From: Segetibacter sp.
Lineage (GTDB): Bacteria; Bacteroidota; Bacteroidia; Chitinophagales; Chitinophagaceae
Assembly (NCBI GenBank): GCA_028288485.1
Contig: JAQBNO010000142.1
Location: forward strand, 1 to 64,000
Direction: 5' to 3'
DNA length: 64,000 bases
Each line of letters opens with the position of its first letter. Position 1 is the first letter of the stretch. Positions 34,729-44,083 of this stretch are shown here, in pieces. Made by a program: the position numbers and the translations under genes. The notes under the pieces were generated by a model. The model was not told the DNA's origin. It did no database searches and saw only the letters and a list, made by a program, of their open reading frames with translations.

Positions 34729-35592
34729 ATGCATGTTTATAAGCAGTACGACCAGGCTTCTCTCGACAGCCAGTATAATAACCGGCTTCACGTTCGTGGT
34801 TTTGCCGATTACCTTAGCCGCTGGGAATTGCTGAGCCGGGAAACGGAAAACAAGCTTCCGGTTATAAAAGACATTGCATATGGAAATATGCAGCGGGAAA
34901 CACTTGATATATTTCCCGCTGCATTACCCGGGTCAAAAACACTCGTCTTTATTCATGGCGGTTATTGGCAAATGCTCGACAAGCGAATGTTTCACTTTGT
35001 TGCCGGTGCATTACATGCTTATGGAGTTACCACGGTTTTAATAAACTATCCACTTGCACCCGGTGCTTCAATGGATGAAATTGTAGTAGCATGCAGGGAG
35101 GCAATTACCTGGATATACAGAAATATTTCAAGATTTAACGGTGATCCCGGGCAATTATATGTAACAGGTCATAGTGCGGGAGGACATTTGGCGGCAATGC
35201 TGCTGACAACAAATTGGAAGCTTTTAAACGATGATCTTCCCCGGGGCCTGTTGAAAGGATCTTGTATGATTAGTGGCTTGTTTAACCTGGTCCCAATCCA
35301 ACAATCTTATCTCAACCAGGTTTTGAAGATGGACCTGGAAACTGCAAACAGGAACAGCCCGGTCCGTCTTGAACCCAAAAACTTTTGTCCGTTAATTATT
35401 GCAGTGGGCGCAGCCGAAACACAGGAGTTTAACGATCAAAGTAAAGAATTACATGCAAAATGGATTGACAAAGGAACAGAAATTGAATATTTGCAGTTGC
35501 CCCAACTAAACCACTTTTCCATTATAGAATCGATTCGCGATCCCAAATCCGTACTTCATCTTGCTATGTGCGAGATGATGAAGTTGCATTAG
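34729..35592 (+). CDS. Alpha/beta hydrolase, kynurenine formamidase-like (287 aa)
   Basis: Serine hydrolase with the oxyanion motif HGGYWQM (about residue 75), the nucleophile Ser in VTGHSAGGHLAAM and a catalytic His in LNHFSIIE. The spacing and the HGGYW form resemble arylformamidase (kynurenine formamidase) and related esterases. The start is an ATG 9 bp after the DJ-1-type gene. No other tryptophan-degradation gene is in the window, so a formamidase role is only a possibility. Confidence 0.8.
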   Translation: MHVYKQYDQASLDSQYNNRLHVRGFADYLSRWELLSRETENKLPVIKDIAYGNMQRETLDIFPAALPGSKTLVFIHGGYWQMLDKRMFHFVAGALHAYGVTTVLINYPLAPGASMDEIVVACREAITWIYRNISRFNGDPGQLYVTGHSAGGHLAAMLLTTNWKLLNDDLPRGLLKGSCMISGLFNLVPIQQSYLNQVLKMDLETANRNSPVRLEPKNFCPLIIAVGAAETQEFNDQSKELHAKWIDKGTEIEYLQLPQLNHFSIIESIRDPKSVLHLAMCEMMKLH

Positions 35593-35803
35593 GCGTTTAC
35601 CTGCAACCGTACATATAAACATTCTGTTTTTGAAACAGAGGGGAAGCTAATAGGTTCACTGATACCTGCTCCCTTTTAGAATTTAAAATTTTCTTCTCAT
35701 AATTATTCCGATGCTTTCTATTCCACCAGGAAAGTGCTTTTCTTTTCTATAAAGATGCCTGCATAAAAGGTTGATGAAGCAAAAAGTTATTGATGGACAA
35801 ACG

Positions 35804-35850
35804 TAAAAAGAAAGAGGGTAAATTTCTTTCGGTTCACCCTCTTTCTTTTG
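35804..35850. terminator. Bidirectional terminator between two convergent genes
   Basis: A long stem pairs AAAAGAAAGAGGGT with ACCCTCTTTCTTTT around a 16-base loop; A/T runs on both sides allow termination in both directions. It lies between the hydrolase and the small minus-strand gene. Confidence 0.75.
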
Positions 35851-35868
35851 GTTTACTCTATTTAGAGA

Positions 35869-36138
35869 TTATACTTTGTTTAAGATTTTTGCATCAGGCT
35901 TGCCTATTACACCGGCTTGTTCCATAGTTTCCTTCAGTTCAGGATTTGATAAAAATCCCTGGACTGCTTCTATGCCTGGGAATTCAGTAGTTACTGTTAC
36001 ATTGTTTGGATTATCAACTGAAGTATACACTCCTGTTGTTTTTACACCTGCCCGTGCACGAAGCGGCTCTCCCAGGTCAAATTGTTTTTTCCAGTTAGAA
36101 AAGTCTTTTACCTCGTGTGTTAAAATTACCGTCACCAT
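35869..36138 (-). CDS. Small dimeric alpha-beta barrel-like protein (89 aa)
   Basis: Short soluble protein starting VTVILTHEVKDFSNWKKQFD with a following VYTSVDNPNNVTVTTEFPGIEAVQGFLSNPEL, typical of small ferredoxin-like proteins in the DUF3764 or antibiotic-monooxygenase-like group. It stands alone with a strong terminator 3'. I do not recognise a specific function. Confidence 0.7.
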   Translation of the reverse strand: MVTVILTHEVKDFSNWKKQFDLGEPLRARAGVKTTGVYTSVDNPNNVTVTTEFPGIEAVQGFLSNPELKETMEQAGVIGKPDAKILNKV

Positions 36139-36360
36139 AGTTTGTTTTGGTTTTATATATGAGAAATATAATGATATTTAGGGCCTAAGTGTAACTGATT
36201 TGCTTTTATTCATAAGCTTATATTATTAAACCGGTCGGAGTGTCGTGTATAAGCTTGTTAAGCAGCAGCATCTTTATTTTTTAGTAGAACTTAAATTTGT
36301 AGTGTGCCAGGTTATTGCTATTGTAAAAGCTAATCAAATGCTCTATTTGAGATTTTTGTT

Positions 36361-36739
36361 TTAAGTCGTCAACCCGAAGTATCCTGCTTTACTTGTTATT
36401 TTCATTACTAACCCGGTTTTGAGAGAGGAATACATTAAATAAAGACCAACGGATAAGGGAAGCACAGGCAACACAAATTGCTCTCCATAAAAAACATGAA
36501 TTGTATGTCCGATAAAGTATTCATACAAAAGGCGGATATAGAAAATAGAAACCTGTGCTTACCAAAACAATTCCAAATATTAATGATAACAACCACTTCC
36601 TTATTTGTCTTCCTGTTTTAATTACAATTGTATCTATTGATTCAAAAGGAATGGTTTGATAGTTGTAAACACTTCGAAGCAAATGAATTCCTGGTTCTGA
36701 GATTCCAAGTTGCGCTGTTTCAAATTTGTAGGAATTCAT
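36361..36739 (-). pseudogene. Frameshifted small membrane protein gene
   Basis: The first open part (36739-36521, 72 codons) has a soluble start and a membrane span LLSLIFGIVLVSTGFYFLY, then stops. If one base at the stop is skipped, the next frame continues with EYFIGHTIHVFYGEQFVLPV, a second hydrophobic stretch (LPLSVGLYLMYSSL) and KITSKAGYFGLTT to a TAA at 36361. The joined product would have about 125 residues and two membrane spans. It is either a recent frameshift mutation, a sequencing error or recoding. I do not recognise the family. Confidence 0.55.
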
Positions 36740-37019
36740 AAAGTTCGAAAGGGTGAAATTGAGTTCTGCTATAGCTTCTAACGCGAAAATTGTTTAGTAG
36801 TATTGGCATCTAAAATACTGATTCTTTTTGTTGAATTTTTATTAATGTGTGAGATCTACTAGTGATATCATTGATTCTCCTGTCTTTATTCACTCTAAAA
36901 TGCAGGTTTAAAAAAGTGAATTTGGATTTGCTTGTCGTTGTATCACCCTTTTAAATAACTTTTTCTTGAGTAGTACTGGAAATAACAATTTAAATAACAC
37001 CCCTGCTATTTCAAGTTCT

Positions 37020-37385
37020 ATCGCACCTTGGCTTTCAGTAAGCAATAGTGTGAGAGCAATTGATTTTTATAGTCAGCATTTGGAGCGATTGAAGTGTATC
37101 GACTGGAAGTGCAGGATGGAGGCATGATAGCAAGACTTTCAGTTAATGCTGCAGAATTTTGGGTGAGCGAAGAATCAACCGGTAGTTTAAGTCCGGATGC
37201 GCCGGGAGGAGGATCTGTCCGAATGATCTTAACCGTATCAGAGCCCGGACACTGGGTTTATTCAAGCTTTGCAAGCCGGGGCAACAGAAGTTTTGCCGTG
37301 GCGGAGGGACATGGCTGGACATTAGGTCGATTTGTTGATCCGTTTTGACTTCATTGGAAAATAGGTCGTCCTCCAGCAGCGTAAT
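37020..37385 (+). pseudogene. Decayed VOC (glyoxalase/PhnB-like) family gene
   Basis: Pieces of one VOC protein are spread over three frames: IAPWLSVSNSVRAIDFYSQ, then AFGAIEVYRLEV with DGGMIARLSVNAAEFWVSEE and VRMILTVSEP, then FIQALQAGATEVLP, and finally VAEGHGWTLGRFVDPF with a TGA replacing the Gly before LHWKIGRPP. The order and spacing are those of an intact homologue. Three frameshifts and one stop make it non-functional. It has no intact partner nearby. Confidence 0.75.
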
Positions 37386-37450
37386 AACGTAGTTGTAATG
37401 ATTAAGCCTTAGTTGTATGAAGTTTCCCCAAAGACGCAAAGGAATACAAT

Positions 37451-37544
37451 GTAAAGGCGAAAAGATGCAAAGGTGAAAAGATGAAAAGATGAAAAGATGC
37501 AAAGATGCAAAGGCGAAAAGATGCAAAGGCGAAAAGATGCAAAG
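37451..37544. repeat. Degenerate tandem repeat, unit about 8 bp (GAAAAGAT/GCAAAGGC)
   Basis: About twelve units of an 8-bp purine-rich motif alternate between GAAAAGAT and GCAAAGGC or GCAAAGAT. It follows a CGCAAAGG phrase also found near 43680. No ORF on it looks coding. Confidence 0.75.
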
Positions 37545-37569
37545 AACTTGTTGCCATTCAGATTTAAAT

Positions 37570-37736
37570 GTACAAGAGTGCCACCCTTCCACAAGCTCGG
37601 TACCCTTCGCCGGCCTCCGGGGGTAACCGTTCGGCTATCCCGCAGTAAAAACCGGATGCTGAATAATGCGTTACAGTACAAGCGAGCGTGGCAACGGCTG
37701 TTACATAGCAGTACAATAGCCCGGTCCATAAAAAAT
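37570..37736 (+). repeat. Dispersed repeat, long composite copy 12
   Basis: First head GTACAAGAGTGCCACCCTTC, then about 85 bp, then CTGAATAATGCGTTACA and a second head GTACAAGCGAGCGTGGCAAC with tail GGTCCATAAAAAAT. It shares this architecture and CTGAATAATGCG with 5611-5755. Confidence 0.8.
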
Positions 37737-37773
37737 ACAAGCAGTCAGAAAAAGAAGGTTTTGGAAATACTCC

Positions 37774-39858
37774 TTACGTTTCCACTACATGTTCGGTAAC
37801 ATGTATCGTTTTTTGGTGCAGGTAATTATAAATCTCGATCTGCGACCTTACTTTCTTTTCCTCGTTGCAGGTAACGTAATTATTAGAAAGTTCATTATCT
37901 AGCCATCTTGCTTTTACATTATCGCGTAGTTGTATCGAAATAATGTCTTTTAATTCATCAGCAATATGTTTGTCGAGGACGGGTACAGCGGCTTCAACAC
38001 GATGATCAAGGTTTCGAACCATCCAGTCGGCAGAAGAAATATAGACCTTTTCCTTACCGTCGTTGTGAAAGATCAAAACACGGGCGTGTTCAAGATATTC
38101 GTCGACAATACTGATAGCGGTAATTGGTTTTTTAAACTTGGGATTTTCAATTGCAGCACAAAAAATTCCGCGCACGATCATTTTTACCGATACGCCTGCG
38201 TGTGCTGCTTCATATAGTTTTTCGATTAAAGCAGCATCACTCAACGAGTTCAATTTTACGATAATAGAAGCTTCTTTTTTTGCCTTGGCATTTTTTATTT
38301 CACGGGCGATGAGCGCATTAATTTCACGCCGCATGTTCGTAGGACAAACCATTAGCGTTTGGCAAAGCTTAAGAGGCTGGTTTCCTCCTTTCGGGTTCTC
38401 GAGGTAATTAAAAATCTTGTTGATGTCGGCCATAATATGGCGATTGCTGGTAAGCAAACAATGGTCGCCATAAATACGGGCTGTTTGTTCGTTAAAATTC
38501 CCGGTGCTAACAAAGCCATATTGAAATACGTGGTTGGCCACCCGCTTTTTTATGATACAAACTTTTGCATGAACCTTCAGGTTCTCTACGCCTATCAATA
38601 CTTTCACACCTTCTTCTTCAAGCCTGCCTTTCCAGAAAAGGTTCGCTTCTTCGTCGAACCGCGCTCTCAATTCAAGCATTACGACTACTTCTTTTCCGTT
38701 ACGGGCAGCATTGATGAGCGCATTGATAATTTTAGAATTGGGGGCGAGACGGTAGGCTGTAATTTTTATCACTGTTACCTGCGGATCCATCGCTGACTCG
38801 CGTAGCAGGTCGATGATGGCATTGAATGAATGATATGGGAAATGAAGCATCACATCTTTTTCCAGTATTACATCTGTTACCCGCAGTATATGAGAAAAGG
38901 AAGGATGCATGATCGAGTTGCGCCGGGTGCTTTTAGAACTCCACACGTCGGGAAAACTCATAAAATGGCGGAAATTATGGATACGGCCTCCTGGTATAAT
39001 ATTGTCTTTCCGCGAAAGGTTTAGTTTACGAATCAGGTACTCAAGCAAACCTGCATCCATTTCTTTGTCGTAAACAAAACGAACTGTTTTTCCTTTACGC
39101 CTGTTTTTTATGCCTTTTTCTATTTTTTGGATAAGCGAAGTGGAAATGTCGTTATCAATGTCGATTTCAGCGTCTTTCGTTACCTTAAAAACATGGGAGT
39201 CGAAATGATCAAAGCCAAAATACGAAAAGATAGAAGGAAGGTTGAAGCGGATCACATCTTCCAGCAAAATAATATATTGTTCTCCTGTTACAGATGGGAG
39301 CAATATAAATCGGCCTACCGAACGTGTTGGTATTTCAATTAGCGCATATTTCTGGTCGTAAGCGCTGTCTTTTTTTCGCATAACTACACCTAAGTAGATC
39401 GACTTTTCTCTTAAGTATGGAAACTGGGGGATGCTTTCAACCAACAGGGGAATTACGTTACTTCTGACTTCTTCTTCAAAGTACTTTTTTACAAAATGCT
39501 GCTGCTCGCTATCTAATTGTTGTTCGTTTACAATAAAGATCTTTTCATTTGCCATCTCTTCAAGTATGCCTTCCCAGATGCGGTGAAATTCGTTCTGCTG
39601 CTGCAATACCACTGTTTGAATGTCGTCGAGGATCTTGAGAGGGTTTTCCTCCATGTGCATATTTTTGATGCCCAGCGATGTCATTCTTTTTAAAGTAGCC
39701 ACACGAACCCTGAAAAATTCATCAAGATTGTTTGAAAAAATTCCAAGAAACCTAATTCTCGCTTTTAGGGGAACAGCAGGGTCGTTAGCTTCCTGCAATA
39801 CTCTCGCATTGAAACTTAGCCAGCTTAAATCGCGGGGAATAATTTTGTGTTTGCTCAT
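37774..39858 (-). CDS. ppk1: Polyphosphate kinase 1 (694 aa)
   Basis: Reversible synthesis of inorganic polyphosphate from ATP. All PPK1 domains are present: N-terminal helical (DLSWLSFNARVLQEAND), head (up to about 310), and the two C-terminal catalytic domains. The phospho-histidine is in NLKVHAKVCII and the second conserved region is AARIYGDHCLLTSN. Length is standard. A TATATTTG promoter element lies upstream on the minus strand. It stands alone. Confidence 0.96.
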   Translation of the reverse strand: MSKHKIIPRDLSWLSFNARVLQEANDPAVPLKARIRFLGIFSNNLDEFFRVRVATLKRMTSLGIKNMHMEENPLKILDDIQTVVLQQQNEFHRIWEGILEEMANEKIFIVNEQQLDSEQQHFVKKYFEEEVRSNVIPLLVESIPQFPYLREKSIYLGVVMRKKDSAYDQKYALIEIPTRSVGRFILLPSVTGEQYIILLEDVIRFNLPSIFSYFGFDHFDSHVFKVTKDAEIDIDNDISTSLIQKIEKGIKNRRKGKTVRFVYDKEMDAGLLEYLIRKLNLSRKDNIIPGGRIHNFRHFMSFPDVWSSKSTRRNSIMHPSFSHILRVTDVILEKDVMLHFPYHSFNAIIDLLRESAMDPQVTVIKITAYRLAPNSKIINALINAARNGKEVVVMLELRARFDEEANLFWKGRLEEEGVKVLIGVENLKVHAKVCIIKKRVANHVFQYGFVSTGNFNEQTARIYGDHCLLTSNRHIMADINKIFNYLENPKGGNQPLKLCQTLMVCPTNMRREINALIAREIKNAKAKKEASIIVKLNSLSDAALIEKLYEAAHAGVSVKMIVRGIFCAAIENPKFKKPITAISIVDEYLEHARVLIFHNDGKEKVYISSADWMVRNLDHRVEAAVPVLDKHIADELKDIISIQLRDNVKARWLDNELSNNYVTCNEEKKVRSQIEIYNYLHQKTIHVTEHVVET

Positions 39859-39871
39859 ACTAATGATTCTT

Positions 39872-39879
39872 CAAATATA
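39872..39879 (-). promoter_or_regulatory. -7 element of the ppk1 promoter
   Basis: TATATTTG on the minus strand, 13 bases before the ATG. No TTG is visible at -33. Confidence 0.4.
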
Positions 39880-40077
39880 ATAACGCCTTTTTTTACCCGA
39901 TATTCGCTTTCTTTCTCCGGATCGAGCGAATTATAAAGCCGGGAAAAGAAAAAGCACTATTAAATTTACTAATTAACTCTGTCAGCGACAAAATTGTTTA
40001 TAGCAGTATGAAAAGTTCATACCATACTTTACCAGGCACATTTACAATAAGATAACAAAGCGAAAGCGTATGTAGCG

Positions 40078-40200
40078 ATGAAAAGCCTATCAGGTAGAGC
40101 AACTGGTGCTATTAGGAAAAGGAATCGTTTGAAGCAATTAGAAGCCGAAAATGTTTCGAAAAAAGAAAAAGATGTGGAAGTAGGACCCGGTGGTTTGTAA
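40078..40200 (+). CDS. Possible small basic protein (40 aa)
   Basis: ATG-initiated frame encoding a very basic peptide (SGRATGAIRKRNRLKQLEAE) ending VGPGGL. No family is recognised. It is listed because the gap 39859-40290 holds nothing else. A weak candidate. Confidence 0.25.
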   Translation: MKSLSGRATGAIRKRNRLKQLEAENVSKKEKDVEVGPGGL

Positions 40201-40290
40201 GGAGCGTGGGGGAGTAGTTGTTATTTAAATCCCGGTGGTTTACGGTATTTAAATAACACGGCGGCAAAGAAAAGCAGTAAATTCTAAAAA

Positions 40291-40497
40291 TTATTTCGTT
40301 TCGGTGGCAATCGAAGACGTAGTTGTATTGGTCGGTTGGTACCGGTTTTCTTCAGCTGAATAAGCGTAAGGACTGAATTCCAACAAGGCATTTTTCAGCT
40401 CCTCGTCAGTAGTAGTATGATTTTGATCTCTTAAGTGGCGATGCGCTAACTGCCTGATTGTTTCGCCCTTACTACCTTGATTGATTCCTGTATGCAT
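40291..40497 (-). CDS. Hypothetical small protein (68 aa)
   Basis: Hydrophilic, with a helical middle (GETIRQLAHRHLRDQNHTTT; DEELKNALLEFSPYA) and a Thr/Ser-rich tail. No family recognised and no membrane span. It starts with a normal ATG. It is isolated between ppk1 and the phosphatase gene. It may be real because the internal composition is protein-like, but support is limited. Confidence 0.45.
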   Translation of the reverse strand: MHTGINQGSKGETIRQLAHRHLRDQNHTTTDEELKNALLEFSPYAYSAEENRYQPTNTTTSSIATETK

Positions 40498-40686
40498 AAA
40501 TAAGTTATTAAAATGACAAAGAAGAACCGCAAATAAAAGTCGAATTGAAAGTCAAAGCTAGTATTCAATAGGAATTAATTATTAATTCTTATCCACATGC
40601 TAACTAGTATAATATTTTCATGTAGAACGGGCACAAAGGCTCAACAAAAGAGCTGGCTGAATAGTTATGCCTCATACGGGAAATAT

Positions 40687-40745
40687 TTTGGTACCGGCTT
40701 TTGTACCTTGTAGCGTCATCGTTGCGTCGCATTCCGTTCATCCTT
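40687..40745 (-). repeat. Dispersed repeat, copy 13 (GATGAACGG head)
   Basis: Minus strand: GATGAACGGAATGCGACGCA then ACGATGACGC, with tail GCCGGTACCAAAAT. It lies in the 318-bp gap before the YncE/phosphatase gene. Confidence 0.75.
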
Positions 40746-40815
40746 TTGCCGGTAATGCAGCTATGTGTAATGTTTTTTTATTTATTCTGAAACCAACCGT
40801 CGTCTTCTAAACATT

Positions 40816-43527
40816 ATGAATACATCTATTAAAGCGCTCCTTTCAGTTCCAGCTATTTTCTTTACACTTAATACCGAGGCGCAAAAAAAGCTACAAATTT
40901 TAACTGTGCCCGGTCAATACGAATTCACACACATCAACAAAAACGGTAAAACGGTTTTGCCAAGTGGCCGGTATGTTACTCCTGCCGGTCAAACTATTCA
41001 AATTACCCACGATCCATTTGGTTTGGCCGTTTCACCCGATGGAACAAAAACTGTCACTCTTCATAATGGTGTTTTTACAATAATCAATAACGCGACATTA
41101 AGTAAAACAAGAGTACCATCTTATGATAATAGTATTACCTCTCCATTATCGAACGGCTCATTTTTGGGTGTGGCATTTTCTTCGGATTCGAAAATTGTGT
41201 ATTTGAGCGGCGGAGATAACGGGGCAGTAATTATTTACGACATCGATAAACTGCAACGATTAGATTCCATTTCGTTGAATGGTACGATTGACGGGACAGA
41301 TTATGATGATAGCTTTACTTCCGACTTGTTATTTAATGAAGACAACCACGAACTATTGGTATTGGACCGGGGCAACTTTCGTATGGTGCGCCTTGATGTA
41401 AATACGAAGAAAATAACAGCTTCCATAAACACAGGCCGTCAACCTTTTGGCCTTGCTATAAGCCCCGATCATACAGTAGCTTTTGTTGCTAACGTTGGGG
41501 TTTACGATTATCCTTTATTAACGGGTCTTACTGAGAAAAATAAGGACAGCTTACTATTGCCTTTTCATCCTTACGCCGACAATTCGAAGGAATCCATTGA
41601 AGGGTATGAATACAAGGGAAGAAAAGTGCCGGGTGTTGGAAGCCCTTTAGCACCAGAAGCAATGAGCGTTTACACCATCGATCTTTCAACAAATAAAGTA
41701 ATAGACAGGTTTAAGCCGGGACACCAGGTCGGGCAGATGGTGGAAGATGCCGAAGTTGTTGGCGGTGCAAGTCCAAACTCGATTGCAGTAGGCAGCAAAT
41801 ATGCATATGTAAGCAATGCCACCAACGATAATATTTCAATAATAGATTATCGCAACCATAAAATTGTTGGACACATTCCTATCAGGGTAAATAGGCTGAT
41901 CGATCGTTATCGTGGCTTATTGCCTTTTGGAGTTTGTTTAAGCAAAGATGAAAAAACGTTGTATGCAGCATTATTAGGGTTTAACGCGATTGCCGTAATT
42001 GATGTTGATAAGAAGGTAACGACCGGATTAATTCCAACAGGTTGGGGACCGGCGAGGGTTCAATTAAGCAAAGACGAAAAAGAGCTTTATGTAATCACCT
42101 GCCGCGGCTACGGTGCCGGCCCGAATGGAGGAAAAGATTTTATTGCTCCTGTCCAGGGAACTTATATCGGCGATATTCAATTAGGTTCTTTTCAAAAAAT
42201 ACCGATGCCGGAAGTGAAACAGTTGGCTGCTTATACCAAACAATCGGTTGATAACACCTTTATTCGGATGACGGTACAGGATGATCTTCAAAATCCCCTA
42301 CCGGTATTGCCGGGTCTTAGAAATAGTCCTATTAAACACATCGTTTACATAACAAAAGAAAACAGGACATACGATGAGGTAATGGGACAGTTGCCATCCG
42401 GTAAAGGAGATTCAACACTGGCTCGGTTTGGTGTGCGTGTAAATATCAACGATAAAAGTGGAAATGTTACAAATGCACACGTTGCTCCCAATCATTTAAA
42501 GGTTGCTATGGAGTTTGCATTTGCTGATAATTTTTATTGCGACAGCGATGCCTCTATTCACGGTCATCACTGGATGATGGGAGTAATACCGAACGAATGG
42601 GTAGAAACAAATTCAAGCGTAGATAAAACAGCCAAAATTTTTTCAAAAGCGCCGGGCAGAAGGTTCCCCGGGTCGACCGGAAGTATAGACCCTGAAGATT
42701 ATGCTGAAAGAGGTGGTTTGTGGGAAGCTTTGGAGCGTAGCAAAGTTTCTTTTTACAATTTCGGTGAAGCAAACGAAACCGCACACGTTCGCGAAGAATG
42801 GAACGATACTGCAACAGGCGCTGCTCATGCCGTTATGGTGCCGATGCAGAAAGCTTTATGGAGCAGAACCAGTCATGATTATGCAGGCTACAATACCAAC
42901 ATTCCCGACCAGTTTCGGATGGAACAGTTTGAACGGAACTTCACCAAAATGTGGCTGACAGGCAAACAGAAAATGCCGCAGTTAATTACCATGCAGGTTC
43001 CGAATGACCACACCGCCGGCCCGCGGCCTAAAGACGGTTATCCATATCGTCATTCTTACGTTGCAGATAACGACCTTGCTGTTGGCCGGATTTTGCATTT
43101 CCTTTCCCGCACGCCTTACTGGAAGAACATGCTGGTAATTATAACAGAAGATGATCCGCAGGGAGGCGTAGACCATGTTGATGCACACAGGAGTATCTTA
43201 ATGATGGCCGGCCCTTACGTTAAAAGAGGTTATACATCTCACACCCACGCCAACTTTGGATCGATACTTAAAACATTGTACAACATTTTGAATATACCTT
43301 ACGTGAACCAGTACGATGCAACTGCTTCATTATTGCGCGACTTTTTTACAGGTAAACCTGATTATACTCCGTATACTTTGGTCATGCCTTCTAAAAGCGT
43401 CTTCGATCCACAGGAGGCCATGAAGCGATATAACAGGAACATCGACTGGCGGAAAATTATGAAGGGACCGGAAATGGATGACGAAGATGACCAGCGTAAA
43501 GATCATTATAAGCAAAAGGGGGAATAG
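40816..43527 (+). CDS. YncE-type beta-propeller fused to a phosphoesterase (alkaline phosphatase family), 903 aa
   Basis: Exported two-domain protein with a signal peptide (about 1-22). The N-terminal half (about 60-450) has seven-bladed propeller repeats such as FGLAVSPDGTKTVTL, QPFGLAISPDHTVAFVANVG and ISIIDYRNHKIVGHIPI. The C-terminal half (about 500-880) is a phosphoesterase of the phospholipase C/alkaline phosphatase type (IKHIVYITKENRTYDEVMGQ; DNFYCDSDASIHGHHWMMG; VIITEDDPQGGVDHVDAHR). Such fusions are common in Bacteroidota; the substrate is unknown. It stands alone, followed by CGCAAAG-type repeats. Confidence 0.85.
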   Translation: MNTSIKALLSVPAIFFTLNTEAQKKLQILTVPGQYEFTHINKNGKTVLPSGRYVTPAGQTIQITHDPFGLAVSPDGTKTVTLHNGVFTIINNATLSKTRVPSYDNSITSPLSNGSFLGVAFSSDSKIVYLSGGDNGAVIIYDIDKLQRLDSISLNGTIDGTDYDDSFTSDLLFNEDNHELLVLDRGNFRMVRLDVNTKKITASINTGRQPFGLAISPDHTVAFVANVGVYDYPLLTGLTEKNKDSLLLPFHPYADNSKESIEGYEYKGRKVPGVGSPLAPEAMSVYTIDLSTNKVIDRFKPGHQVGQMVEDAEVVGGASPNSIAVGSKYAYVSNATNDNISIIDYRNHKIVGHIPIRVNRLIDRYRGLLPFGVCLSKDEKTLYAALLGFNAIAVIDVDKKVTTGLIPTGWGPARVQLSKDEKELYVITCRGYGAGPNGGKDFIAPVQGTYIGDIQLGSFQKIPMPEVKQLAAYTKQSVDNTFIRMTVQDDLQNPLPVLPGLRNSPIKHIVYITKENRTYDEVMGQLPSGKGDSTLARFGVRVNINDKSGNVTNAHVAPNHLKVAMEFAFADNFYCDSDASIHGHHWMMGVIPNEWVETNSSVDKTAKIFSKAPGRRFPGSTGSIDPEDYAERGGLWEALERSKVSFYNFGEANETAHVREEWNDTATGAAHAVMVPMQKALWSRTSHDYAGYNTNIPDQFRMEQFERNFTKMWLTGKQKMPQLITMQVPNDHTAGPRPKDGYPYRHSYVADNDLAVGRILHFLSRTPYWKNMLVIITEDDPQGGVDHVDAHRSILMMAGPYVKRGYTSHTHANFGSILKTLYNILNIPYVNQYDATASLLRDFFTGKPDYTPYTLVMPSKSVFDPQEAMKRYNRNIDWRKIMKGPEMDDEDDQRKDHYKQKGE

Positions 43528-43671
43528 GGGCAGTTGGTTGAATAGTGGCTTTGATAGGTTAATGATTTTGTGTAGCGGTCGCAATAACTCCTTTCAAACA
43601 TCGTGGAGTTTAGCCTGAGGAATCGAAGGGTCACTCTCTTGTACTTGTTTATTAGTTGCAGCAAATTGGAT

Positions 43672-43895
43672 TGCGCCAAGACGCAAAGGAATGGAACGCA
43701 AAGAAGAAAAACGTGCGGCTTTGGTCTTGCTTTATTTCCACTCGTCAAGCGTTCGTTAAGTAGCTGCCGACAATCATTTTTTTGATCCTGGAAATGTATT
43801 TCGTAGTGTTCTTTGTGATTTCTTTGCGTGCTTAGTGTTCCACAAAAGGAGCACAAAGAACACGAAGTATTACACAAAGTGCATGAAGAAAAAGA
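43672..43895. repeat. CGCAAAG-type intergenic repeat patch
   Basis: Several CGCAAAG and CACAAAG phrases in both orientations (for example AGACGCAAAGGAATGGAACG and GGAGCACAAAGAACACGAAG). The same phrase begins the tandem repeat at 37430-37450. No gene is seen in 43528-44083 apart from this and repeat copy 14. Confidence 0.5.
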
Positions 43896-43970
43896 TACCT
43901 TAATTCTATTTTCCAGGTTTTACAACGCTTCTAAGCACCCAATGTAGATTGTCGAATAGCGATAAGAAAA

Positions 43971-44030
43971 GTACAAGAGTGCGACGCAACGGCTGCATAA
44001 TAGTACTAACAAATGCCGGGTCGACAAAAA
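43971..44030 (+). repeat. Dispersed repeat, copy 14 (core variant A)
   Basis: A clean copy: GTACAAGAGTGCGACGCAAC, GGCTGCATAATAGTACTAAC, then GCCGGGTCGACAAAAA. Located 54 bp before the phosphatase gene. Confidence 0.85.
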
Positions 44031-44083
44031 CCTTCTCCTAAGGAATTGGGGGCATAAATAACAACAACAGCATCAAAAATAAA

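Noticed and set aside
37143-37729. Phe/Leu-rich minus-strand open frames
   Set aside because: Low-complexity products of the tandem repeat and the VOC pseudogene antisense.
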